15,805 nucleotides of DNA from Bacteroidales bacterium UBA6408 (GCA_002439805.1 DJPQ01000013.1:1-15805); one strand, 5' to 3'; shown: positions 8,401-15,204, counted from the stretch's first letter. Made by a program: numbers and translations. Notes: generated from the letters alone by a model not told the origin.

Positions 8401-8732
8401 GTCTCATGGGCGGCTTCGAGGACGATGTTGCTCCCGGAGATGCTGTAGCTGATGCCCGAGTCCCTGAAAATCTGGTCGAGCACGCCGCGCAGCGGCTTTG
8501 ACTTGGCCTTGACCGTCACCTTTCGGGAGAGGTCGCAGCTCTCGTCATAGACAAAGAGGTAGCTGGTCTGCCTCTCCACTTCGTCCATACAGCTCTTGAG
8601 CGTCGCATCCTTCCTGTCGATGGAGACGGTGACGCTCTGGGCCGCAGCGGTTCCGCAGAAGAGCAGCAGCGTGCAGAGAAGGGCGGTGAAGATTGGAATC
8701 CGCCTTCCGTGCGAGTGGTTAGTTACTGTCAT
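5496..8732 (-). CDS. susC: SusC/RagA-family TonB-dependent transporter with STN signalling domain
   Basis: 1078 residues. A signal peptide ends near TAAAQ (28-32). An STN domain at ~34-107 (KDATLKSCMDEVERQTSYLF) is the part that in FecA-like transducers contacts a FecR anti-sigma protein across the periplasm. A carboxypeptidase-regulatory-like Ig domain (~125-197, GHITDAHGEPVAGAFV) follows, then a TonB-box-like VVIGYGT (207-213), a plug (~215-330 with DASAGAIYGTRAAAGVILIT) and the 22-strand barrel, ending in a terminal Phe (LGVQLKF). It imports oligosaccharides with SusD using TonB energy. The STN domain, and the sigma and fecR genes directly upstream, indicate that this transporter also senses its substrate. 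The start is 96 bases after the fecR stop, with an A-rich leader and no Shine-Dalgarno. Confidence 0.95.
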   Translation of the reverse strand: MTVTNHSHGRRIPIFTALLCTLLLFCGTAAAQSVTVSIDRKDATLKSCMDEVERQTSYLFVYDESCDLSRKVTVKAKSKPLRGVLDQIFRDSGISYSISGSNIVLEAAHETADGEARAATVVSHIQGHITDAHGEPVAGAFVFISGTQTGTNTDADGAYSLDIPRSVKSPVISVSCIGYNTAQMRVGSSENIDVTLKDSIEFLDQAVVIGYGTLDRKEVTSSIASISADEMMKGVGGADITTALQGKIGGLVIGQTKGVNSSPKLQLRGMASIVAGQEPLVVIDGFPGGDIRSLNPDDIKSIDVLKDASAGAIYGTRAAAGVILITTKSGTDTEGKLNLTYSAELLHRQAYGKPDILSAEEYVANGVGKDYGSRTDWWDEAINHRNFSRKHNIAVNFGTQKATVYSSFFYEKQDGIATGEWRKDFGGRLNAKYTMFDGWFEIRTNVDYRQAKRNNQGAYFGQALLNNPTRSPYDENSRTGYNIWTGESNDYNIIADAALYDSNSTDKWFKPEASFTLNILPVEGLSYRQSVGYSNYQSEPHTYRSMFHRESIANSINGTATLGFSKTERINTEGYFSYDRTFGDAHKVNAVLGYSWNRYDGESFSMSNSNFTVDGVKYWDMEKGSYLNDGLASMSSSKEVTEKLMAYFARANYSYKNRYMISATYRREGSSKFGKKNRWGNFWAVSAGWSIANEPFMENVKWIDDLKIRAGYGVTGNNDFSATYSGNFIGADENRWILPNGTWKYTYGRSEDVNPNLGWETKGEWNVGLDFSFLDGRIYGKADLFRRKISGMLFYVRVPQPPYIRGYQWQNIGSMENKGWEFELGGDIIRTKDFKWSTSLNLSHSSSRVLTMDGSNTRWDGGQMPGPNSPGKSIILEEGSVVGQFYIYEFAGFSTDGQFLISDRNGRTIPSSSKIADDRKLLGNFTPKVMYGWSHSLSYRDFDLGVSMHGWLGFDVYNTYAMCLGIARRNGECNVLRDAYSTFAHIKDEKLMSNYYLEEGSFLKIDAITLGYTLDIKRWTKYVDSLRVFATCGNVATFTGYTGLDPEVNITGYDGGIDYYTRAYPMSRTWTLGVQLKF

Positions 8733-8828
8733 TGTTTTGTTGTTTATTGAATTATAGGATTGTGCACCCGATTGAGGCGCAATGTGTGTCTGAGATTATA
8801 TATATGAGAATGATGTCCGGGGCCGGCG

Positions 8829-9830
8829 CTATCTTATGCGCACCTGCTTGGTGTCGTAGTCTATCTCGAATGAGTGACCCGTGCCGGCGAGGATTATGCG
8901 AAGGGCGTGTTCAAGGCCGTCGGCGGTGCGGATTTTTCCCCTGTTCTTGACAACCGGCTCGGAGGCCTCCGTCATTATCCTCACGTCATATATCCTCTCA
9001 AGCCTCGCCGCGAGCCTCGCGAAGGACGGGGTGTTGAGGGAGAGTATGCCCTCTATCCACAGGTAGTCGTCCGCGTTCGCCATTTCCTCCGTGTGCAGGC
9101 GCCCGTCCCGGAGCTCGGCAATCTGTCCCGGCGCTAGTTCCACGCTTCCGCCCTCGCCGCTCACCCGGACCTTTCCCCTGAGCAGGGCCGCGGAGAATGT
9201 CCCGGTCTCCTTCTCGGCCAGCACGTCGAACTTCGTCCCGAGCACTTCCACCTCCCCGGCGAATGTGCCGACCACGAACGGCTGCCTGTCGTCCCTGCGG
9301 GTGACGTCGAACATGGCCTCTCCGGAAAGCGCGACGCGGCGTTCACCGCCGGCGAATGCCACAGGGTATTCAAGCGTGGAGCCGCCGGCGAGCCAGACCT
9401 TGGTGCCGTCCTGAAGGGTAAGGTTCACAGTCTGTCCGGCAGGCGAGCTGAAGGCGACGGTCTGCTCCGCGAAACGGGAAATCTTCCATGAGCTGTAGAG
9501 GTAGCCGCCTCCGAAGACAAGAGCCGCGCAGGCCGCCGCGACTGCGGCATAGCGGAGCACGAGGCGGCGGACCTTCCCGCTCCCTTTCGTGCGTTTCCCC
9601 TCGGCGTCCGCCCCGGCACGTCCGCCGGCCATTTCCTGTCCCGCATATTCCCCGGAGGCTCCCCGGACCGCAGCCACAGGAGCATGAAGGACCATGGCGT
9701 TGAAGGTCTCGTCCAGCTCGTCCATTTCCCTGCGGTTCTCCTCGCTCTCGTCAAGCCAGTCAAGGACGGCCTTTTCCTGCTGCGTGGTCGTCCTGCAGAG
9801 CATATAGTCTATCAATGTGTTCTTGTCCAT
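8829..9830 (-). CDS. FecR-family anti-sigma factor
   Basis: 333 residues from the preferred start MDKNTLIDYM. The N-terminal part (~1-50, TTQQEKAVLDWLDES-E-N-RREMDEL) is the cytoplasmic sigma-binding region; one membrane helix lies at ~91-112 (VLRYAAVAAACAALVFGGGY). A periplasmic FecR domain follows (~124-225: LQDGTKVWLAGGSTLEYP, GEAMFDV, FVVGTFAGEVEVLGTKFDV), then a DUF4974/STN-like end (~256-331: LSLNTPSFARLAARLERIYDV). It should hold the neighbouring ECF sigma factor until SusC signals. The frame is open further upstream to an ATG at 9932, with another ATG at 9854 (MARKYKQY); the extra residues do not look like FecR and the 9830 start gives the usual family N-terminus. The gene lies between sigma factor and susC, as expected for a trans-envelope signalling PUL. 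Confidence 0.92.
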   Translation of the reverse strand: MDKNTLIDYMLCRTTTQQEKAVLDWLDESEENRREMDELDETFNAMVLHAPVAAVRGASGEYAGQEMAGGRAGADAEGKRTKGSGKVRRLVLRYAAVAAACAALVFGGGYLYSSWKISRFAEQTVAFSSPAGQTVNLTLQDGTKVWLAGGSTLEYPVAFAGGERRVALSGEAMFDVTRRDDRQPFVVGTFAGEVEVLGTKFDVLAEKETGTFSAALLRGKVRVSGEGGSVELAPGQIAELRDGRLHTEEMANADDYLWIEGILSLNTPSFARLAARLERIYDVRIMTEASEPVVKNRGKIRTADGLEHALRIILAGTGHSFEIDYDTKQVRIR

Positions 9831-9945
9831 ATATTGTTTGTATTTTCGGGCCATATTCCTTTTTTCATCAGTCGTGTACGCCCGGTACACTCTTTCTTCA
9901 AAAAGAAATCTATCCTCGAAAATACTGCACAATATCTCCGAGGTA

Positions 9946-9987
9946 CTTATATAACAAATGAAACGGGGAGGCTTACAGCCTTTTTTT
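9946..9987 (-). promoter_or_regulatory. Possible ECF-sigma promoter ahead of fecR
   Basis: On the minus strand an A-run leads into GGCTGTAAGCC (9970-9980), then CCCCGTTTCATTTG and TTATATAAG. A GTAA core followed by a C/T-rich spacer and a CGTT-type element is, from memory, the look of leaders before Bacteroidales anti-sigma genes driven by their own ECF factor. The transcript would start about 110 bases before the preferred fecR start. On the other strand the same bases form GGCT-TAC-AGCC plus seven T, which resembles a very small terminator. Confidence 0.35.
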
Positions 9988-10082
9988 GAAAAATTTTGAC
10001 CGCGGCCCGAGATTGATGCCAGAGAAGGAACTCAAGTGATTGTACGCGGGTCCTGATGATGATTCTGCAAGGCTTGAAGAGC

Positions 10083-10658
10083 TCAGGAGACGTTCAGCAG
10101 CCAGAGAATGAGGGAGGCCGGGAGATAGTCCTTAAGGGCATTTCTCATGAGGGCGAGGGCGCGCTGCATCTCGGAAGTGACGCGGCGCCGGGAGATGCCG
10201 AGGATCTCGGCGATTTCGTCGTAGGTCTTTCCGTAGAACCGGCTGAGTTCGAAGACCTGCCGGGTGACCTGCGGCATGGCGCGCATCTCCCGCTCGACGA
10301 TTGCGCGTATCTCGTCGGTGAAGAGGCGCTGAGGGTCGCAGGCGCTGAGGGAACGGATGCTCGCCGTGACACTGCGTGAATGAAGGCTATGGATGTCCTG
10401 CTGCTTTGCAAGATGGAGAGCCTGCGCGTTCAGCCAGTTCAGGCAGTTGTTCCGGACGGAGGTGGCTATATATGCCGGAAGATTGGTCTCCGAAGCAATC
10501 CTCTCACGGTTTTCCCAGAACGAGGCGAAGCTCTCCATCACCAGATCCTCGGCCACGGCCACGTCACGCACATATCTCCGCGCGATTATCACGAACCGTG
10601 CGTAGAACTGAGAATATATCTCCTCAAACTGCGTATGGCCTATACCCCCCCCCACCAT
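10083..10658 (-). CDS. ECF-type RNA polymerase sigma factor
   Basis: 191 residues. Sigma region 2 covers ~11-78 (FEEIYSQFYARFVIIARRYV, then AEDLVMESFASFWENRE, PAYIATSVRNNCLNWL). Region 4 covers ~125-177 (MRAMPQVTRQVFELSRFYGK, then TYDEIAEILGISRRRVTSEM) with a clear helix-turn-helix. Size and layout fit the ECF factors that pair with FecR in Bacteroidales PULs. It is first in the minus-strand run, 252 bases before the preferred fecR start. The only plausible start is the ATG at 10658: the family N-terminus (FEEIY) begins ten codons later, with no other ATG, GTG or TTG in frame after codon 2. The first codons contain a nine-G run, so translation depends on the exact tract length. The C-terminal hydrophobic end (ASLILWLLNV) is common in this group. 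Confidence 0.93.
   Translation of the reverse strand: MVGGGIGHTQFEEIYSQFYARFVIIARRYVRDVAVAEDLVMESFASFWENRERIASETNLPAYIATSVRNNCLNWLNAQALHLAKQQDIHSLHSRSVTASIRSLSACDPQRLFTDEIRAIVEREMRAMPQVTRQVFELSRFYGKTYDEIAEILGISRRRVTSEMQRALALMRNALKDYLPASLILWLLNVS
10645..10653 (-). repeat. Nine-G homopolymer tract at the start of the sigma factor gene
   Basis: Coding strand: ATG GT followed by nine G and then TATAGG. With nine G the frame runs into the sigma factor. With eight G the sixth codon is TAG; with ten G a TGA comes at codon 12. This is the layout of an on/off contingency tract. Confidence 0.85.
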
Positions 10659-10787
10659 TTATACCATTGAATATCATATATTTATCAAATATCCTGATTC
10701 CTCCGAATCCGTCGTCACCCCCGGAACTCCGCACAAATATATCAAGTTTTTTATTTATTTTTGTAAATATTTTAAATTTTACGGAAC
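10659..10787. promoter_or_regulatory. Divergent intergenic promoter region
   Basis: 129 AT-rich bases separate the sigma factor gene (minus) from the esterase operon (plus). For the plus strand, TATTTTTG at 10756-10763 matches the Bacteroidetes -7 consensus TAnnTTTG exactly, with no clear -33 TTTG. For the minus strand, the complement of 10686-10693 reads GATATTTG, one base off the same consensus, ~28 bases before the sigma start. Both housekeeping promoters would therefore sit in this gap; no operator palindrome is evident. Confidence 0.45.
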
Positions 10788-11903
10788 ATGAGAAAGACAT
10801 TCGCCATTGCGGCGGCAATCATCGGCCTTGCGGCGTCTAGCGGAGCCACGGCGGCCGAGAAAAAGGCAAAGATATGGACGGACGCATCCGATTCGAGGAT
10901 CACCTATGTCGGAAGGGTACTCAGGGACGGGGGCGACGTGTCGTTCGACTGGTCCGGCGTGCAGTGCAGGGTGAGGTTCAACGGGGCGGGCATCGCTCTC
11001 AGGTGCTCGGACACCAAGGCAAACTACTATAATGTCTGGTTCGACAAGGGCACGGAAGAGGCTCCGGACCTCGTCATCAGGACTGCCGGGAAGGACACGA
11101 CCATCGTGCTCGCGGAAAGGCTCGGAAAGGGGACGCACTGCATGACGCTCCAAAAGCGCACGGAGGGCGAGCAGGGACGCACTACCTTCCACGCCTTCGC
11201 GACTGCCGGGGAGCTGCTTCAGGCCGAACCGCTGCGGGAGCGCTACATCGAGTTCATAGGAGACTCCTACACCTGCGGCTACGGCACCGAGGCTCCGTCG
11301 TACAGGGAGCCGTTCAGACCGGAGACCGAGAACTGCAACCTGACCTACGCGGCGATTGTCTCGCGCTATTTTGGAGCCGACTACAATCTTGTCAGCCACT
11401 CGGGACGCGGAATAGCGCGCAACTACGACGACTGGGGCAAGGACATCCCCGGGACGACGATGACGGCCAAGTACGGCCTTCTCTTCGACGAATCCCCGGA
11501 GCCGGAATGCCCTCCGGCCGAGAGGATTCCGGATCTTGTGGTCATCTATCTGGGAGTCAACGATTTCTCATGCGGAAAGCAGCCGTCCATGGATGCGTTC
11601 TGCGAGAACTACATCAGGCTTCTGAACAAGATTCGCGAGCGCTGCGGCAAGGATGTGCCGGTGCTCTGCCTCGCGGCGAAGCTCGACCCGGGAATATATG
11701 CCTATGTCCACGAGGCCTGCCGCAGGAGCGGTCTTGAGGGAATTTGGGATATGGGCTTTCAGAGCGGCGTCCACGACAACGACGGCGACCTCGGGGCCAG
11801 CTGGCATCCGAACTATTCCGGCCACAGGAAAATGGCAAGCGTCATAATCCCCTATGTCTCAACCATAACGGGATGGGCGATGGAGGATAAGGTCATCCGG
11901 TAA
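10788..11903 (+). CDS. CE2-type SGNH carbohydrate esterase (acetyl esterase)
   Basis: 371 residues with a Sec signal peptide (cleavage near ATAAE, ~23). An N-terminal jelly-roll-like domain (~28-145: YVGRVLRDGGDVSFDWSGV, RVRFNGAGIALR) precedes an SGNH hydrolase domain (~152-365). Block I is FIGDSYTCGYG with the nucleophile Ser160, block III is YLGVNDFS (255-261) and block V is WHPNYSGH with His340. This two-domain order and the GDSxTCGYG motif are those of carbohydrate esterase family 2, which removes acetyl groups from xylan, mannan or glucan-type sugars. The residue three before the His is Ala337, so the usual catalytic Asp is not there; a Ser-His dyad is known for some CE2 members. No lipobox is seen, so it is periplasmic or secreted. 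First gene of a three-gene operon, 16 bases before the next start and divergent from the PUL. Confidence 0.88.
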   Translation: MRKTFAIAAAIIGLAASSGATAAEKKAKIWTDASDSRITYVGRVLRDGGDVSFDWSGVQCRVRFNGAGIALRCSDTKANYYNVWFDKGTEEAPDLVIRTAGKDTTIVLAERLGKGTHCMTLQKRTEGEQGRTTFHAFATAGELLQAEPLRERYIEFIGDSYTCGYGTEAPSYREPFRPETENCNLTYAAIVSRYFGADYNLVSHSGRGIARNYDDWGKDIPGTTMTAKYGLLFDESPEPECPPAERIPDLVVIYLGVNDFSCGKQPSMDAFCENYIRLLNKIRERCGKDVPVLCLAAKLDPGIYAYVHEACRRSGLEGIWDMGFQSGVHDNDGDLGASWHPNYSGHRKMASVIIPYVSTITGWAMEDKVIR

Positions 11904-11918
11904 TTTTAATGAGGGAGC

Positions 11919-13421
11919 ATGAAAGCGTTCAGGGGATTCGCGCTCACGGGACTTGTCGTCATTGCGGTGACGGCGTTTTCGCTCGTGTCACCGGCAAAAA
12001 TCGGCGGCGTGCAGCTCGGACGCGCCAACCTCTGGCAGGGTCTGCTCGAATATGACGATGCGGATCTGTCCGACGAGTTCGCCCCGGACTTTGAAAGCCT
12101 GAACAGTCAGGTCGGAAATACTGCGGAAGAGCTGCCGGCCGAGACCTCGTTCTGGTGGAATGCGGACAGCCTCACGCTCGGAAAGACCTACAGGATAGCC
12201 TTCCTCGGGGATTCGTTCATCGAAGGCGACATCCTTGTGGGAGACCTCCGCGAGAGCCTCCAGTCCGAGTTCGGCGGGGGCGGGCCGGGATTCGTTCCGT
12301 GCGAGCCGCCGTTCGGGGTATATCGTCACACGGCGAAGGTCCGCGGAAAGGGGTGGAAGAAATATGGAATTCTGAAATATAAGGGCGTGCCCGAAAGACT
12401 CCGGGGAGATTTCCTCTTTTCCGGATATATGGACTGCGGCGGAAAGGGCGCGGAGATGACATGGGAAAGGGGAAGCGGATTCGGGCATATCGACAGCAGC
12501 GACGTCTGCCGCATATTTTTCATGAACCGCGCCGACTGCTCGCTTGAACTGCGGATTGACGGAGGACGGAGCAGGACATTCTCCGCCAAGGGCGCTCCGG
12601 CCCTGCGGCAGATTGTCGTAGGGGCTGATACGGACACGCTGAGCCTCAGGGTTCTGTCCGGAAGCCTCGTCTGCTACGGAGCCTCGTTCGAGTCCTCCCG
12701 GGGAGGGGTGCAGGCCGACAACTTTTCCGTCCGCAGCAACAACGGCGGGGCCATGTTCCGCAGCAACGCCTCCCTCAACAGGCAGTTCGCGGAGATGGTC
12801 GGATATGACGCGGTCGTGCTCCAGTACGGTCTGAACATCATGCAGCCGGACAAGAGCAACTACACGAAGTATCAGAAGCAGGTGGAGGACATGATTCAGT
12901 TCGCGAGGATAAGCTTCCCGGGAAGCGAGATTGTCGTCATGGGAGTGACCGACAGGGGCGTGAAACGGGACGGGGACACCACTTACACCTCCATAAACTC
13001 CGCGCCTGCGCTCTCGCGCCACCAGAAGGCCGCCGCCGACAGCCAGGGCGCTCTGTTCTGGGACACCTGCGAGGCCATGGAAAGGCACGGCGGGCTTGAG
13101 ACATTCGCAGACAAGGGATGGATTGCGTCCGACAGGGTGCACTTCAAGTTCTCCGGCGGGAAGGTTCTTGCCGAGGAGATGGAGGGATTCTGGGAGGAGA
13201 TGATTGCGCGGAAGGTCAGGGAGAGCAGGAAGGAGTCAGTGATTGAAGCCGTGGAGGCCGACAGTTCCATGTTCGGGACGGCGGAGGTCCTCGACAGGGT
13301 TTCGAGGATTGCCGGGGCAGGGACAGAAGCCATGTCCGGCAATGTCGGGAAGGCGGGCGGCCATCCTGCAAACGGGAAAAGCAGCGAATCCGCCACGGCG
13401 GTTGAAGGGACAATCCGCTGA
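11919..13421 (+). CDS. SGNH protein with inserted beta-rich domain, PatB/Ape1-like
   Basis: 500 residues. The hydrophobic N-terminus (FALTGLVVIAVTAFSLVSPA) is a signal peptide or membrane anchor. The SGNH fold is split: block I IAFLGDSFIEGD (Ser99), then an insert of ~125-270 rich in beta strands (CBM35-like by position), then LQYGLNIM (301-308, block III) and SDRVHFKFSGG with Asp405 and His408. A split SGNH domain with a CBM35-like insert is the layout of peptidoglycan O-acetylesterase Ape1; PatB-type transferases carry the same triad. The MBOAT gene starts five bases after its stop, so the two probably act as a pair: the MBOAT brings acetyl groups across the inner membrane and this protein moves them onto, or takes them off, a periplasmic or surface polymer. 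Esterase and transferase cannot be told apart by sequence. The last ~70 residues are a hydrophilic Gly/Ser/Glu-rich tail with no recognised domain. Confidence 0.8.
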   Translation: MKAFRGFALTGLVVIAVTAFSLVSPAKIGGVQLGRANLWQGLLEYDDADLSDEFAPDFESLNSQVGNTAEELPAETSFWWNADSLTLGKTYRIAFLGDSFIEGDILVGDLRESLQSEFGGGGPGFVPCEPPFGVYRHTAKVRGKGWKKYGILKYKGVPERLRGDFLFSGYMDCGGKGAEMTWERGSGFGHIDSSDVCRIFFMNRADCSLELRIDGGRSRTFSAKGAPALRQIVVGADTDTLSLRVLSGSLVCYGASFESSRGGVQADNFSVRSNNGGAMFRSNASLNRQFAEMVGYDAVVLQYGLNIMQPDKSNYTKYQKQVEDMIQFARISFPGSEIVVMGVTDRGVKRDGDTTYTSINSAPALSRHQKAAADSQGALFWDTCEAMERHGGLETFADKGWIASDRVHFKFSGGKVLAEEMEGFWEEMIARKVRESRKESVIEAVEADSSMFGTAEVLDRVSRIAGAGTEAMSGNVGKAGGHPANGKSSESATAVEGTIR

Positions 13422-13426
13422 ACATT

Positions 13427-15052
13427 ATGGACGGCATCCTTCATAGCATCGGTCTCCCGGAAATCAGCCCGCTCTGGAAGGAGCATCTTGCCTCGGCGAT
13501 GCTCTATGACCCGGCGGCTCCGCTCCAGATTCCGAGCGCGTTCATGCTCGCGTCCCTGCTGCTGTTCCTGCTCGTCCACGGAATTCTGCACCGGCGACGC
13601 GCCGCACGCAACCTGTTCACGGCACTGTTCTCACTCTACCTCTACTACAAGCTGGCGGGAGCCTATGTGCTTCTTCTGCTGTTCATTGCCGTCTCGGACT
13701 TTTTAATCGCAAGGGCAATCGGGGGCTCTTCGCTCCACGAAGCGGACGATTCCGGTCACCATGCGCCGGGTAATGACGAGACAAAGACATCCACTGCCTC
13801 CGAACACGCAGACAGACAGGCGCGGAGAAACAGACTGCTCCTCGCCCTCAGCGTCGCGGTAAATGTCTCGATTCTCGTGTTCTTCAAGGCCAACGGAGTC
13901 TTCGCTGATTTTGTCGGAGCTCTTTCCAACGGAAATCTGACGCTTCGCCATATCGCCGTCCCCGCCGGAATCTCGTTTTTCTGTTTCCAGTCAATCTCCT
14001 ATGTCGCGGACGCATATCACGGGAAAATATCCCCACTCCGCCGATTTTCGGATTATCTCTTTCTTCTCGCGTTTTTTCCGAAGATGTTTCTCGGACCTCT
14101 GGTCCGCAACTCGGATTTCATCGCGCAGATGCAGCGGGGCGACATCACGGTCACGAAGGAGGACTGCGGCGAGGCCACGCGGCTGATTGTCTCGGGGCTT
14201 CTGAAATTCTGCATACTCTCAAAACTCATGGGACAGATGTTCGTGACCCCGGCCTTCGCGGGTGCGCTCGGGGAAGACGGCTTCACCGCCCTCATGGCGG
14301 TTTACGCCTTCACTTTCCAGCTCTACTGCGACTTTTCCGGCTACACGGACCTCGCGTCGGGAATTTCCCTGCTCATCGGCTACCGCCTGCCGCTGAACTT
14401 CAGGCTGCCCTACCACAGCGCCACCATCACCGAGTTCTGGCGCCGCTGGCACATAACCCTCTCGTCATGGCTCCGCGACTACCTCTACATCCCCCTCGGG
14501 GGCAGCCGCAGGGGCACCGTCCGCACCTATCTCAACCTTCTGCTGACCATGCTGCTCGGCGGCCTGTGGCACGGAGTGGGCATCATGTTCGTCCTATGGG
14601 GTCTCTGGCACGGTGTCCTGCTCTGCCTGCACAAGCTCTGGATGCGCATCGTCCCGGAAGCCGCTCCGACAGGCAGCGGACTTCCCCTCTGGAGACGCGC
14701 CATAGGCGTGGCCGTGACATTCAACGCCGTCGCCTTCGGCTGGCTGATGTTCCGCAGTCCGGACTGGAGCACGTTCACACAGATGCTGCACAGCATCTTC
14801 TGCAACTTCACCCCGGAGACCGTCACGCCTGTCCTCGCCGCCAACACCCCGGCGTTCTCCGCCCTCGCCGCCGCAGTTCTCCTCCACGCCCTCCCCTCCT
14901 CGGCTCTCCCCCGCCTCGACCGCCTCTGCACCTCCGTCCGTCTCCCCGGCCAGGCGTTCCTGATAGCCCTCGCCATCTGGCTCGCCCTCCAGTGCCGCGC
15001 CATATTCTTCTCCGCCGCCACCTCCGCCCTCCCCATCTACGCCAACTTCTGA
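13427..15052 (+). CDS. MBOAT-family O-acyltransferase (AlgI/PatA-like)
   Basis: 541 residues and many membrane segments, close to the usual AlgI/PatA length. Family blocks seen: PAGISFFCFQSISYVADAY (179-197), FFPKMFLGPLVR (216-227), CDFSGYTDLASG (301-312), ITEFWRRWHITLSSWLRDYL (334-353), YIPLGGSRRG (354-363) and GLWHGVG with the catalytic-type His382; His342 is the second conserved His. The ending PIYANF resembles the F-I-Y-F-x-F end of many AlgI-like proteins. These proteins carry acyl groups, usually acetyl, across the inner membrane for O-acetylation of exopolysaccharide, peptidoglycan or surface glycans. The gene is tightly linked to the SGNH partner. A hydrophilic loop (~100-134, His/Asp/Thr-rich) between membrane segments is longer than expected and may be lineage-specific. 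The last third of the gene is extremely C-rich on the coding strand. Confidence 0.93.
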   Translation: MDGILHSIGLPEISPLWKEHLASAMLYDPAAPLQIPSAFMLASLLLFLLVHGILHRRRAARNLFTALFSLYLYYKLAGAYVLLLLFIAVSDFLIARAIGGSSLHEADDSGHHAPGNDETKTSTASEHADRQARRNRLLLALSVAVNVSILVFFKANGVFADFVGALSNGNLTLRHIAVPAGISFFCFQSISYVADAYHGKISPLRRFSDYLFLLAFFPKMFLGPLVRNSDFIAQMQRGDITVTKEDCGEATRLIVSGLLKFCILSKLMGQMFVTPAFAGALGEDGFTALMAVYAFTFQLYCDFSGYTDLASGISLLIGYRLPLNFRLPYHSATITEFWRRWHITLSSWLRDYLYIPLGGSRRGTVRTYLNLLLTMLLGGLWHGVGIMFVLWGLWHGVLLCLHKLWMRIVPEAAPTGSGLPLWRRAIGVAVTFNAVAFGWLMFRSPDWSTFTQMLHSIFCNFTPETVTPVLAANTPAFSALAAAVLLHALPSSALPRLDRLCTSVRLPGQAFLIALAIWLALQCRAIFFSAATSALPIYANF

Positions 15053-15204
15053 TTCCATGCGGGCTAAGGCAACTGCACAAGGACATCCTCTTACGAAATT
15101 TTTCCGGAAAATAAAAACTCTTTTTGTTGCAAAATTGCAACTGAAGACATATTTTTCCATCCAGCTTTTTTCAGTCACTTTGCAGAAAAGAAAACAATTG
15201 CAAA
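15053..15204 (+). promoter_or_regulatory. AT-rich gap with dyad and repeated TTGCAAAAT before the transposase nuclease
   Basis: A perfect 7-bp inverted repeat with a 2-base centre, GTTGCAA-AA-TTGCAAC, lies at 15126-15141. TTGCAAAAT occurs inside it (15127-15135) and again across the start codon of the next gene (15198-15206). TTTTCCGGAAAA at 15100-15111 is a 12-base palindrome ~50 bases after the MBOAT stop; it lacks a loop and a good stem, so it is not a convincing terminator. A possible promoter is TTTG at 15123-15126 with TATTTTTC (15150-15157, one base off TAnnTTTG), which would put the dyad between the two elements as an operator would be. Confidence 0.3.

Noticed and set aside
8759..8783. 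Weak stem ATTGTGC/GCGCAAT in the susC leader
   Set aside because: Only 7 bp with an internal mismatch and an 11-base loop; could arise by chance and has no supporting context.
9831..9932. N-terminal extension of FecR from the ATG at 9932
   Set aside because: The added residues do not resemble FecR and lie in what looks like the leader; the start at 9830 gives the normal family N-terminus. The ATG at 9854 remains possible.
9970..9987. GGCTTACAGCC plus seven T as a plus-strand terminator
   Set aside because: The stem is only 4 bp and no plus-strand gene ends nearby; better explained as part of a minus-strand promoter.
11988..13142. 384-codon open frame on the minus strand opposite the split-SGNH gene
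   Set aside because: Low-complexity antisense composition, no leader or motif; the plus-strand frame holds the SGNH blocks and fits the operon.
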